Shown here piece by piece: positions 46,055-54,872 of a stretch of DNA of 64,000 bases (the first letter of the stretch is position 1; each line of letters starts with the position of its first letter). The notes below the pieces were generated by a model, which ran no database searches, had not been told where the DNA came from, and worked only from the letters and a program-made list of their open reading frames with translations. This DNA comes from an uncultured Collinsella sp. GTDB taxonomy: Bacteria; Actinomycetota; Coriobacteriia; Coriobacteriales; Coriobacteriaceae. The position numbers and the translations under genes were made by a program. Location of the stretch: assembly GCA_900554325.1 (NCBI GenBank), contig USHA01000001.1, forward strand, positions 1 to 64,000. Reading direction: 5' to 3'.

Positions 46055-46668
46055 CACTCCCCACCACCCGATAAGCTTGAGACCATATCCTCAAAGATTG
46101 CCTTTGCCTGCGGGGACAAATCGTCAAGAAACTGAGAACCAATAAAATCTTCTTCATTGTGGTAGAGCGCATCTTTTCGATTGCGATACAACCGTTCGCG
46201 ACACGGCTCTGAAGACAGGCGCTCAAACACGAGCTGAGCGACGGCCATTCCCGGAGCAAGAGATATATTGTTTGGAGATGAGTTGTGCATGCCAATGCTC
46301 AATGTGCCAGCGTAGCTTGGATTGCAATGCTGCGCAGAGACCAAAAGACCGAACCGCGTGAAACGCGTTCTAGGCATAATGTGCGCTGCAATATCATCTG
46401 GAAGCTCGATACGTTCGGACAATTTGCAAAGCACGAACTGACCAGGTTTTAGAATATATCCATTTGATATATCGATAGATTCATATACAGAATCAACCGT
46501 CCTCTGGTCAAGAAGATTCACAATGCCAGGCATTGCAACGATTTCCTGTATTGAATCAGCCAAGGTTACATCGTAGGAGGACGACTGAAGGCGCTTCCCA
46601 TCAAAGGGCGCTATCAAAGGCCGAGGGTTTTCAATTAGCTTGAGAATCTCATTATCCGACAACAGCAT
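46054..46668 (-). CDS. dCTP deaminase/dUTPase-fold protein lacking the catalytic Glu
   Basis: A 204-aa protein with the trimeric dUTPase-like fold: MLLSDNEILKLIE at the N terminus as in Dcd, SSYDVTLADSI, LKPGQFVLCKLSERIELP, and the C-terminal APGMAVAQLVFERLS and RNRKDALYHNEEDF nucleotide-binding segments. In active Dcd the sequence VLEFYN carries catalytic Glu138; here SIGMHN has Gly126 instead, and the RSSLAR block reads RTRFTR. It may bind dNTPs without deaminating them. The ATG at 46668 follows GGGAGGG; two other ATGs lie just upstream. Confidence 0.72.
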   Translation of the reverse strand: MLLSDNEILKLIENPRPLIAPFDGKRLQSSSYDVTLADSIQEIVAMPGIVNLLDQRTVDSVYESIDISNGYILKPGQFVLCKLSERIELPDDIAAHIMPRTRFTRFGLLVSAQHCNPSYAGTLSIGMHNSSPNNISLAPGMAVAQLVFERLSSEPCRERLYRNRKDALYHNEEDFIGSQFLDDLSPQAKAIFEDMVSSLSGGGE

Positions 46669-46998
46669 TTTCATCCCTCCCACAAACGAGAAAATGAATC
46701 TATTCAGTATACGCCAAACGACAGCACTCGGATTAAAAAACTGCGTTCATCTTGCATGCACTGAAAGTGACATTGAGTTGCAAGTTTATCGGAACGCATC
46801 CCAAACTCAGCTAGACACACATCGATGAATCTGGCAATCATACCCCTCAGGAGCCGGACGGAGCGGCCCGGGGCAGATGGGGGCAGTGGCGTTAATGCCG
46901 TAACGAGCCTCATATGAATCGAATGCATCTAGGCATGCTTGACGCATCTCGAACTTCACCCCTCCAAATTGCCCTTGCGACATAAAACATGGCAACGG
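46669..46998. other. Region without a supported gene
   Basis: The 330 bp between the Dcd-like gene and DUF2442 hold the promoter of the former. A minus-strand frame reading MSQGQFGGVKFEMRQACLDA is open for about 60 codons but has no match I recognise. Confidence 0.4.
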
Positions 46999-47292
46999 TC
47001 AGGCGACCTGCTGACATTCAAAACTCCGCTCGTAAAGTGCCTCGGGGGCAATGTCTATGTCGCCATCGCACCATGTCATGATGCCGTGTTCGAGCCGGAA
47101 ATCCTTGAGGACGTCCTCGTCCTCAAGCGGCTCGAAGGCGGGCATGGATAAAAGGCAGCTGGCATCGAACAGGCGGGTCTCCCCCGTCGAGAACGTGACG
47201 AGCAGGATGCGCTCGCCGACATACCGGGCATGGGAGACCTCGATGCCTTCAACGGGCTCCCCAGCATATGCGATGCCGTCGATGATGTACAT
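46999..47292 (-). CDS. DUF2442-domain protein
   Basis: A 97-aa protein beginning MYIIDGIAYAGEPV. It carries the DUF2442 pattern: HARYVGERILLVTFSTGETRLFDASCLL, FEPLEDEDVLKDF and MTWCDGDIDIAPEALYERS. The family usually sits beside DUF4160 and the pair is often listed as a possible toxin-antitoxin module; function is unproven. The upstream neighbour is exactly such a DUF4160 gene, but broken. Confidence 0.8.
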   Translation of the reverse strand: MYIIDGIAYAGEPVEGIEVSHARYVGERILLVTFSTGETRLFDASCLLSMPAFEPLEDEDVLKDFRLEHGIMTWCDGDIDIAPEALYERSFECQQVA

Positions 47293-47300
47293 GCTACCTC

Positions 47301-47567
47301 CTACACGAGCGGCTCAATCTTGTCGAAGGGCTTTCCAGCAACCGCAAGATTCCATGCCCTGTACAACTCGTCTTCATGCAGAGCCAGCCAACCGGATACG
47401 ATGCGCAGCTGTTTCGCCGGAAGAGAGCCGGCCGACAGCTCCCCATCTATGGCAAGGGAAGCCCTGTATTCACCAAAGTAGACATGGACGTGCGACTAAT
47501 GATGCTTCTCACTGTCCATGTAGATCATCTTGATGACAATTCCGAGAAATCGAGTCGCCTCTGGCAT
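47301..47567 (-). pseudogene. DUF4160 gene interrupted by an in-frame TAG
   Basis: Reading from the ATG at 47567, the frame gives MPEATRFLGIVIKMIYMDSE-KHH, then TAG at 47496-47498, then SHVHVYFGEYRASLAIDGE and a C-terminal helix ending at the TAG at 47301-47303. Apart from one codon the gene looks intact, and the stop falls at the HHxPHxHV motif. It abuts DUF2442 (9 bp apart). A sequencing error, a recent nonsense mutation or recoding could explain it. Confidence 0.65.
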
Positions 47568-47761
47568 GCACCCTCCTTCCAGCTGGCCCCAGGATACCCG
47601 AAAGCAGGTGCTGCCCTCCACCGAATAATGTGCCGCACGAGCACTGGCGGAAGCGCCAGAATTTCAACATGACCGCGTGGTGAACCTGAACCAAAATCTC
47701 GTCATAGACGGACTTGGCTTCCCGCCGCTCGACATCGACGGCACGCGCAAAGCATGGCGCC

Positions 47762-48391
47762 CTATCTCAAGCGACACTGCTTCTCTACTCTCTTTTCAAC
47801 CTTCTCATCAATCAAACGATTATATGATTCGAGCAACGTGCGCCTTGCATCAGCCAGCTTTTGGCGCTCTTCAGGCTCTCCGACCGATTCACAAGCATCG
47901 TCAAGGCCCAAGCACTGCTCTCCCCCGATCTTCTCTACATGATTTAATACAAGCTGGTACTGATACATAGAAAACAAAAGGGAGTGATAGCTATCGATAA
48001 ACGACGACAACGATTTACCCAAGTCGCCCTTGAATACAAATTTCGCTTCAAGGGCTAAATCCTGCAACTCTGCCAACTTACACAGAAGAAGCTGCTGGTA
48101 ATCTTGCTCAAGCACATGCGCAATAGACGGACCAATGGAATAGAGATAAGCGTTATTGGTCATGAATTGAAAAGATAAATCGTTTGCCAAATCCGGGCCT
48201 TCTTGCCCCCTTTCTAGATATTTGCGATTTTTCTCACAAAGATTCATGAGGCTTCTAGCATTTGTCCACACGCTAAGCCGATGGTTAAAGAGCCCTTGCT
48301 TGTTTGACTGAGCTATTTGATAAAACGTGGCAAAAAGAGCCACTAGCGCGGTCGACGCCGTCACCACAGTATCAACATTCGATATAGCCAT
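47762..48391 (-). CDS. Membrane-anchored protein of unknown function
   Basis: About 209 aa, starting MAISNVDTVVTASTALVALFA after GGGGGGTGTAAA. One hydrophobic N-terminal segment (about 9-28) is followed by a mainly helical cytoplasmic part, with NHRLSVWTNARSLMNLCEKN and a charged C terminus (EKVEKRVEKQCRLR). No family was recognised. GC content is lower than in the core genes, as for its neighbours, which suggests horizontal acquisition. Confidence 0.65.
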   Translation of the reverse strand: MAISNVDTVVTASTALVALFATFYQIAQSNKQGLFNHRLSVWTNARSLMNLCEKNRKYLERGQEGPDLANDLSFQFMTNNAYLYSIGPSIAHVLEQDYQQLLLCKLAELQDLALEAKFVFKGDLGKSLSSFIDSYHSLLFSMYQYQLVLNHVEKIGGEQCLGLDDACESVGEPEERQKLADARRTLLESYNRLIDEKVEKRVEKQCRLR

Positions 48392-48536
48392 TTTACACCC
48401 CCCATTCAATCAGATCCTAAGCTGTACCTGCAAGCAATTCATGTTGTGAGAATTCTCGCACGCCGCGCGGACATGATTGTCGACCTGGAGCCAAGCCTCA
48501 TGCTCATGGGGCATGGCACCGGCTCCCCCACGTGCC

Positions 48537-49367
48537 TTACCCCACGGTACAGAACATCTTAACCTTTCGGTTCCCCAACTCGTAAAAGCGCCGGGTCAGC
48601 TCGTCCTTTGAGATGTTTCCGCCGGTTTGGGCAAAGGTCCACGCCGCCGGGTTGTGCGCGGCGATCTCGGCGTCTATGTACAGGCCATCGTATTGCAGTT
48701 CGTGAGCGATGTCCCTTATGTCCCCGATATCCAAGACGTAGGGGATCGCGACCGCAACCCCACGGTAAAGCGCAATTCTCCACTCTCTTTGCAACGCGTA
48801 TTGCACCGCCTTTTTGAACGGCCCGAAACAAGTCCCCGGGAGTCCATCGGGAAAGAAGGCGTCCCCCAGCGCTTCCTCCATTTCAAGCAGAATATGATTG
48901 CCCAGATCCCGACCGGGAGCCAAGGCGGGAGGCCCATAGGCCACGGGCGAAAAGATGTATTCCGCCCCTTGGGCGGCCACCGCGCACACCACCCGTTTGA
49001 GAAACTGATCGATATCATCGATTGCGATGAAATACTCGCCGAGCTCGCGAGGGTTCCCTAGGGTCTCGATACACGGCAGTCCATTGATGTTCTTGACGGT
49101 ATCCATGGCAAAGCAGAGGATATTACACGAGGCAAAACCAGATGGACACACTTGAGCGCAATGCATCTGCACCCTTCTGAACTCTATGGGCAATGCCCCC
49201 AGAGTCATCGGCTCAATCTCGAGGCTCAAACCTTCGGCGGCGTCCCTCTGGGCTTCGTTCCCGTTACTCCAAAAATACCCCAGGGAGTTCATGTAGAGCC
49301 TGCCGTTGAGGAATTCTTCTCTGTACTCCCGGCGACCAAAACCCTTGACGAGGCGGTAGCGTTCCAT
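48537..49367 (-). CDS. Protein of unknown function
   Basis: A 276-aa soluble protein. It starts MERYRLVKGFGRREYREEFL after CGGGGGACACG and contains FLNGRLYMNSLGYF, FSPVAYG and WRIALYRG, a pattern found in uncharacterised proteins of gut anaerobes and phage-linked islands. There is no signal peptide or membrane segment. It is a single gene in the accessory region. I do not assign a function. Confidence 0.65.
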   Translation of the reverse strand: MERYRLVKGFGRREYREEFLNGRLYMNSLGYFWSNGNEAQRDAAEGLSLEIEPMTLGALPIEFRRVQMHCAQVCPSGFASCNILCFAMDTVKNINGLPCIETLGNPRELGEYFIAIDDIDQFLKRVVCAVAAQGAEYIFSPVAYGPPALAPGRDLGNHILLEMEEALGDAFFPDGLPGTCFGPFKKAVQYALQREWRIALYRGVAVAIPYVLDIGDIRDIAHELQYDGLYIDAEIAAHNPAAWTFAQTGGNISKDELTRRFYELGNRKVKMFCTVG

Positions 49368-49674
49368 CGTGTCCCCCGAAACCCTCGATCCTCATATCTA
49401 GCACTTTCCCGAAATTATGCCCCTATTCACGACGCCGCATAGGTAGACGTAAATATGCTGGATCGTTCTTGCCGAAGGCATCCTAAACAAAAGTCGGGTT
49501 TGAGTATCCAATAGATTAGGTATGACATATATTTTGATAAACCAACCGCACCCAGTGTAAACACTGGGTGCGGTATAAGAAACGCGGTCTAAAGACCGTC
49601 TTGCCTGCATTCTAACTTTACGCTATCGGAAAGACAAACGCACAGACGCCTATTCGCCAAAAGACGCACAGCCC
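49368..49674. other. Intergenic region with a strong hairpin
   Basis: This 307-bp gap is AT-rich on the left. Its main feature is the hairpin at 49546-49573. A small CGGTCT/AGACCG palindrome follows at about 49585-49598. The decayed 5' end of the Abi-like gene begins at the right edge. Confidence 0.4.
49546..49573. terminator. Perfect 12-bp hairpin
   Basis: CCGCACCCAGTG pairs perfectly with CACTGGGTGCGG around a TAAA loop. On the minus strand TTTATCAAAAT follows some bases later. No minus-strand gene ends here, so it may be a relic terminator or a recombination-related site. Confidence 0.55.
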
Positions 49675-50454
49675 CTGTTCGGAAGTGCTCGTGTCGCCAT
49701 CGTCCTCAATGCCGCCGATAACGCTGGAGAGACTCTGGAAGCTTGCGCATGGGAGCTCGATTTAGGGCAGGCATTATTAAAGCCGATCGGTTTGGCGGAA
49801 GTCATCGTTCGCAACTCCATAGACAGCGCAATTAACCAGTGGTGGATGGCCCAGGACCTTGAGAATACATGGACCACGTGCTCCGATATATATTCAAGCG
49901 CCCCCGTGCTCGCTCCGTTTGTCCATCGCACCGAATGGGAGAAGAGAGCCAAGCAGTATCTCCACGAAGGACAGGAGGTCGCTTCTCACGATGATATGAT
50001 TTCCCATGCAACCTTGGGAACATGGAAAAATATGGTTGGCAATCCTGCGGGGCTCAGTCCCCGCGCTCCCATAGAATCAGAACGGCGGGAATCATGGGAA
50101 GCCGCTCGGAAACGCGACGCCCAATGCGCAAGACTCTGGAAGGATGTCTTGTACCAAGCGTTTCCCAATATACCGAAGACCAAAAAGGAACGCGGAAAAC
50201 TATCCCCACGCGCATACATCGGCTTGAGACTCTCGAGAATGGGGTCTTTGCGAAACAGGGTATGCCACTGGGATAATCTGAGACTTGTTAACGTCAAGGG
50301 TCGTTATCAAGATGCTCTTGAGCTCATTCGTTCTGTCAGCCTGCCCGCATACGAATGGGCACGAGAAATATGTGATGCAGAAATCGCGGACTGCTTGTCG
50401 AGGCGCCCAGAATTCTTGAGTAGTGATGCAGCGACATCGGCGAAAGATGGCTGA
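49675..50454 (+). pseudogene. Abi-like protein gene without a normal start
   Basis: The frame is open from 49579 to 50454 and reads GSARVAIVLNAADNAGETLEACAWELDLGQALLKPIGLAEVIVRNSIDSAI at 49681-49830, the conserved N-terminal region of Abi-like (Pfam Abi_2-related) proteins; the C-terminal part LRLSRMGSLRNRVCHWDNL followed by RYQDALELI matches the family tail. No ATG, GTG or TTG occurs before Leu at 49792, inside the conserved block. Either a CTG (49675) is used or about 10 N-terminal residues and the start were lost. These proteins are linked to abortive infection. Confidence 0.55.
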
Positions 50455-50511
50455 ACCATAGACAGAATTCGGGTGGAACGCAGGAGCTGAAACTCGAATG
50501 GCGATATTTAG

Positions 50512-50640
50512 TCCTCCGCCACTTCGGACTGCCTCAAGGAGTTCACCCGCCTCCATCTTGCCATCGGCACAATCGAGTTTTCGTATGGACCGCTTGCGGG
50601 CAACCCCACCGAGTGGCTGCGCAGTAACCCAAATTGGTAA
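50512..50640 (+). other. Coding-like C-terminal fragment next to the IS element
   Basis: A 42-codon frame reads CLKEFTRLHLAIGTIEFSYG then PLAGNPTEWLRSNPNW before a TAA, with an in-frame stop just upstream. It looks like the tail of a larger gene cut by the adjacent IS insertion, but I do not recognise the family. Confidence 0.3.
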
Positions 50641-50676
50641 CGGCTGTCAGCCGCGATGGCACCACCGGTCGGTAGT

Positions 50677-52095
50677 GTCGGAAAAGTTGGTGTAGCCGGT
50701 CTTTCTGGGACGGGCCGCAGCCTGAATCCCTCTGCATCATAGCATCACGCCGCCCTCCTCCCCGCGCCGGCGAGCTCCATCGCCGTCTCGACGATCATGA
50801 GGCCCCTCCTGCGCGACGCCTCGCTCTCGACGGGCTCGGGCCCCGCGGGCTCGGCCAGCTTGAGCATGGACTCGGGCGAGATGTAGCGCCTGCTCGACCA
50901 GTCCTCGTCCTGCTCGGCGCACACGGCGCCCACCAGGCGCAGCATCGACTCCGGGCTCGGGAACACCTGCACGACCCTCGACCTGCGCTCTATCTCCCTG
51001 TTCATGCGCTCCTGCACGTTGTTGGTGCGGATGCGGCGCCTGTGCTCGGCGGGGAAGTCCAGGTACGCGAGCGCGCCGGCCTCCGCGTCCTCGAGCAGCG
51101 CCCCCGCGGCGGCGGACAGGGCGCCGACCGCGTCGATCGCCGCGCGGTACGCCGACCTCACGGTGGCGGGGTCCGACTCGCGGAAGACCGCCTGCATCGC
51201 CTTGGCCGCCATCGCCCTATGGCGCTTGGAGGGCAGCAGGGAGCAGACGTCGCGCTCGAGGTGGACGGCGCAGCGCTGCCAGCCGGCGCCCGGCAGGCAC
51301 TCGGAGACCGCGCGCACGAGGCCCGCGTGGGCGTCGCTGACGACGAGGCGGACGCCCGAGAGCCCGCGCTCGCGCAGGCCGCGCAGGAAGCCGAGCCAGC
51401 CGGCGCGGGTCTCGGTGTCGATCGCCGCGATGCCGAGCATGCGGCGCACGCCGTCGGAGCCGACGCCGATCGCGGTGACGACGGCCGTTGACTGCACGCG
51501 ACCGTCCCTCCTGCACTTGACGTACGTGGCGTCGAGGAACAGGTAGGGCACCTCGACTCCGGCCGGGCCGCGCGTCGCGAGCTCGCCGACCTCGGCGTCG
51601 AGCGACCTGCACATGGCGCTGACCTGGTCCTTCGAGGGCCTCTCGATGCCCATCTTGCGGGCGATGCGCTCCATCTTCCTCGTCGACACGCCGCTGGCCC
51701 ACGACTCCGCGACCGCCGCGGCCACCGCCCTGTCGGCCCGCGAGTAGCGCTCGATTATGCCCTCTGGGAAGTAGGTGCCGGCGCGGAGCTTGGGTATGCG
51801 CAGGGTGATGTCGCCGACGGGGGTCGTCAGGCCCCGCTCGCGGTACCCGTTGCGGGCGTTTGAGCCGTCCTCGCAGATCATATCGGCCTGCGCGTCCATC
51901 ACCTCGTTGACCATCGACTCGAGCAGGGTGCGGGCCAGCTCCCTCATGTCGAGGAGCCCGTCGCCGTGGGTTGGGAGTTGCTGTAAAGTGTCCATTGCGG
52001 CCGTTGCCTTTCGAACGAATCCATCTCGTAGCTGATTTGAATTCTAGGCAGCGGCCGTCCCTTTAGCGACCTCCACTTACACCAACATTTCCGAC
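50677..52095 (-). mobile_element. IS256-family insertion sequence
   Basis: A 1.4-kb element bounded by inverted repeats GTCGGAAAAGTTGGTGTA (50677-50694) and its near-complement at 52078-52095 (17 of 18 positions). It contains one transposase gene. No 8-bp target duplication is seen at the ends, which suggests old age or rearrangement at this site. Confidence 0.8.
50745..51995 (-). CDS. IS256-family (mutator-type) transposase
   Basis: A 416-aa DDE transposase. The catalytic aspartates lie in FLDATYVKCRRDG and VVSDAHAGLVRAVSE, and the glutamate in RTNNVQERMNREI. The motif C-x2-H (WQRCAVHLERDV) typical of the family is present. The C-terminal tail is Glu/Arg-rich. The frame is complete and looks functional. 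It starts MDTLQQLPTHGDGLLD about 85 bp inside the right end. The gene is very GC-rich and unlike its AT-richer flanks. Confidence 0.93.
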   Translation of the reverse strand: MDTLQQLPTHGDGLLDMRELARTLLESMVNEVMDAQADMICEDGSNARNGYRERGLTTPVGDITLRIPKLRAGTYFPEGIIERYSRADRAVAAAVAESWASGVSTRKMERIARKMGIERPSKDQVSAMCRSLDAEVGELATRGPAGVEVPYLFLDATYVKCRRDGRVQSTAVVTAIGVGSDGVRRMLGIAAIDTETRAGWLGFLRGLRERGLSGVRLVVSDAHAGLVRAVSECLPGAGWQRCAVHLERDVCSLLPSKRHRAMAAKAMQAVFRESDPATVRSAYRAAIDAVGALSAAAGALLEDAEAGALAYLDFPAEHRRRIRTNNVQERMNREIERRSRVVQVFPSPESMLRLVGAVCAEQDEDWSSRRYISPESMLKLAEPAGPEPVESEASRRRGLMIVETAMELAGAGRRAA

Positions 52096-52200
52096 GTGAT
52101 CGAGAGTGAGCGTTGCACCTAGTCAGTATTGGCAACGCAGCGCGCCCATCCAATGAAGCTTGCTCAAAGCAGGTATCGCTCGTAAGGTCCCCAAAACACG

Positions 52201-52264
52201 AACCGCCTTCGGATGGCCCGCCTCCAGTCATCCCCAACCAAAGGCAAGCCGTCTGAAGGCGGTT
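52201..52264 (-). terminator. Hairpin beyond the 2-epimerase remnant
   Basis: AACCGCCTTC (52201-52210) pairs perfectly with GAAGGCGGTT (52255-52264) around a long loop. It could have terminated the glycan gene whose tail remains at 52291-52587. Confidence 0.5.
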
Positions 52265-52290
52265 GCACGCAGCATGCAGTTCCGAAGCGG

Positions 52291-52587
52291 TTAGCGCTTC
52301 CTCCACACCATCTTGTCCACGATGCCGGTGTAGGACTGGATGCTCTTGACCACCTTGGTGGACACGTTCTCGTCGGCGTAGTCGGGAACGGGGGCCTGGG
52401 GAAGCGGCCCCTCCGCGTCCAGTGCCACGGCGGTGCGGACCGCGTTCAGCAGGCCGCGCCCGTCGATGCCGGCGAGCGCGAAGCAGGCCCTGTCGAGCGC
52501 CTCGGGGCGCTCGGTTGAGGTGCGGATGACGCAGCGAGCGGCACGGAGGGCGATCAGCATCACACTCCCCACGTGCACGCTAGCCAT
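52291..52587 (-). pseudogene. C-terminal remnant of UDP-GlcNAc 2-epimerase (WecB-like)
   Basis: About 98 codons include CVIRTSTERPEALDRACFAL then AGIDGRGLLNAVRTAV, the characteristic C terminus of non-hydrolysing UDP-GlcNAc 2-epimerases. The first three quarters of the enzyme are absent. It is at the edge of the glycan region and near the IS element, so a deletion or insertion probably removed the rest. Confidence 0.65.
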
Positions 52588-52940
52588 CAGAATGAAGCGT
52601 CGGCCAGCATCAGCCTGATGGACTCAAGCGTCCTTGAGTCTTCCCCGCGCTTCCACAAAAAGCGCCTCAGAACTGCCTGCCGCTGGGTGAAAGACAATCA
52701 GCAGGATCTCCTTGAGCGTTGGAACGACCTGACCGACGGCATCCGAGTGGATATCGATGTGCGCAGAGGCAAATCGAGGCTGTTCTATACACGTTGATGC
52801 CGTTTTGGGGCGATGCCAACCTGATGCCCGGACCTAGGGTTCAACGATCACAACTGCCAAGGCATCCCAATCTGAAAGCAAATTCGAGAGATTACGCTCT
52901 CGCTGCGACTTTACCGCCACTCACAGCACCAAAGACAGCG
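52588..52940. other. Region with a possible DUF4160-like fragment
   Basis: On the plus strand 52650-52797 reads SPRFHKKRLRTACRWVKDNQ then QDLLERWNDLTDG, similar to the C-terminal helix of DUF4160 proteins; nothing else of the domain is present. From 52800 to 52940 I see no feature. Confidence 0.3.
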
Positions 52941-54365
52941 TCAGTCCCTACCCGTTGCCTTGTTAATCTTCCTGTACATCTTGGATACATGGCCGCTAAT
53001 GGGATCATTCGGAAAAGCACTCTGCGCTCTTGCAACATATGAAAGATAGTTTCCGTAGCACCTTGGATCCGAAGCGCCTCGCTTGTCACTCGATCTGTTT
53101 CCCTTCGGAGAGTAATGCTCGTACAATGCGCTTACGCGTTTCTTGCTCGGGTGCTTGTCCGGACTATCAGCCAGTCTGCCGATTGATCTAGCAGCACGAT
53201 AAAACCTGTTGTAAAACCTGCCAACTGTAGATTGGCGAATTCGGACATCTTTGCCGTTGAAATCAAATCCAAGAAACGAAACATGATTTCCAGAATGCCG
53301 CGCGGTCCGCACAACTTCTATTTCTCCTGCGAGCAATGCGTCGAATGAAAGCCGCTCAACCTTCCCATCGTTTACACGGTGGATTTTGGTCTTTTCATCT
53401 TGTAGCTCAACTGCAGGAACTCGCTGTGCCAAGGCAAGTGCATTGCTTGCCGTTTTGAGATCCTTGGCTGGGACCACAATGATGAAGTCGTCGCAATATC
53501 GTATATACCTGCCATTCACGCTGCCAACACACGCGTTAATCTGAGCGTCGGTATCAAACATATACATATTCGCCAAGACGCCACTTGTTGCCAGCCCCTG
53601 GGGGATGCCTCTCGCATCATGCCTTCCTTTCCAAGGGACAACGATCGAAGAATCCTTGCAAGCCGAAAACTCCGCAGGTGTCAAGATGCGCGGTAACCTG
53701 TTAAGGCTCCTCAACGCCTTGGATCGAACTTTGGACGCATAATTGCCAAACGTGAACGGGTCGTCCGGTTGAAGATCAATCCAGTCAAGCCCGTTCCTTC
53801 TCGCCAAATCGCCAACAGGCCAATAGCAATAATGCAATATGTTTTTCAGAACTTGGTAATGGTCCGGTGGAAGCACGCCCTCGTCAAAAAACCCTCTCAC
53901 GGCCTTGCGCAAGTAACGATGATCGAGGTTGTCAAAAAAATGAGTGAAGTCCCCCGTGATAACCAGCGAATCCCCCTGTTTGCGAATAGAATCAATCGCA
54001 TCCGCGGCAACAGTGTAATTCGTGAGGTGGAACCCGCTTCGATAGGCGGCGGCGACGCTGCTGATGCCCGCTTCTAAGGCACGGCGGTCATATAACTTGC
54101 CCCATTGGAGTGCGTAATACTGAAAAATCCTGTGATCCAAGTGAGATGCATATGCGACATCTCTCGTCTTCAGGGTCTTCTCACCATCCCTGAATCTCAC
54201 ATGGCAAAGCGTATTCGCAATCAATGGAAGAAATGCGTGGCGCTGAATAAAATCAACGCTACAAACCCTCGCCTCGACATCCCTGAATGAGACGCGGTAA
54301 TCGAAATGAGCGTAGGTCTTCTTGGTCGCGTACCCTGGAATACGAGACGGGTCGAAATCGTCCAC
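52941..54365 (-). CDS. Stand-alone reverse transcriptase (possible defence RT)
   Basis: About 474 aa. RT motif A is ITGDFTHFFDNLDHRYL, motif B GIPQGLATSGVLANMYM, and motif C YIRYCDDFIIVV (YxDD intact). A preceding GYATKKTYAHFDYRV block and a basic C-terminal region (SKKRVSALYEHYSPKGNRSS) complete it. It lacks the maturase and HNH endonuclease of group II intron proteins, so it fits the retron/DRT/abortive-infection RTs better. The start is unsure: GTG at 54365 with AAAGG upstream, or TTG at 54386 directly after a hairpin. It lies in the accessory island; a templating RNA could be encoded upstream. Confidence 0.78.
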   Translation of the reverse strand: MDDFDPSRIPGYATKKTYAHFDYRVSFRDVEARVCSVDFIQRHAFLPLIANTLCHVRFRDGEKTLKTRDVAYASHLDHRIFQYYALQWGKLYDRRALEAGISSVAAAYRSGFHLTNYTVAADAIDSIRKQGDSLVITGDFTHFFDNLDHRYLRKAVRGFFDEGVLPPDHYQVLKNILHYCYWPVGDLARRNGLDWIDLQPDDPFTFGNYASKVRSKALRSLNRLPRILTPAEFSACKDSSIVVPWKGRHDARGIPQGLATSGVLANMYMFDTDAQINACVGSVNGRYIRYCDDFIIVVPAKDLKTASNALALAQRVPAVELQDEKTKIHRVNDGKVERLSFDALLAGEIEVVRTARHSGNHVSFLGFDFNGKDVRIRQSTVGRFYNRFYRAARSIGRLADSPDKHPSKKRVSALYEHYSPKGNRSSDKRGASDPRCYGNYLSYVARAQSAFPNDPISGHVSKMYRKINKATGRD

Positions 54366-54872
54366 GGATCCACCGCCTTTAATCAACCTGCTCGGTATAT
54401 AGGGGGCGGCTCACCCAAACCGAGCAGGCTAACATGAGGTGGAGCGAGTTCACCAACGCAATGCGGCCGCCCAATCCAATGCTTGCCTATGGCATACTAG
54501 AAGGAGATACAGAGATAACCGATATGATTATCAGCGCCCTTGCCCAGCTATGCGCAGGCAACGTCGGCATCAATGGTGCGAACGTCGGAATTTCGTCGTT
54601 TGCGCTATTGATGGCGATAACGCACCTTTACGCCAAGTGCGTAAAGCGATTTTATTGTACCCAAAACGCTGCCTAGAAACACAGTCAAAGCGCTAAACCC
54701 TAAACCGTGACACGACGCTTGAGCAAGACAATGTTGTTGAAACAGTTCGGCTCCATATTGTGATGAGCAGCACGCTCAAATAGTACCGCACCCCCCCTGC
54801 AACAATAAAAAGGAAGTGTTGCTCAACGCTGACGCCGATGAAGCTCTGCGGCCCGTCGCGGTAGTTAGCCAG
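54366..54872. other. RT leader region with a stem-loop
   Basis: About 500 bp upstream of the RT start. CCTGCTCGG (54387-54395) pairs with CCGAGCAGG (54420-54428), immediately before the RT start on the minus strand. Some plus-strand frames are open but have no support. A non-coding RNA for the RT could be located here. A C7 run lies at 54791-54797. The right part holds the weak terminator of the ATP-grasp gene. Confidence 0.45.

Noticed and set aside
52941..54365. Group II intron interpretation of the reverse transcriptase
   Set aside because: No maturase or HNH domain and no recognisable intron domain V or VI is visible nearby.
54434..54676. An 80-codon plus-strand frame upstream of the RT gene
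   Set aside because: No similarity or start site supports it; a non-coding RNA or simple leader is more likely.
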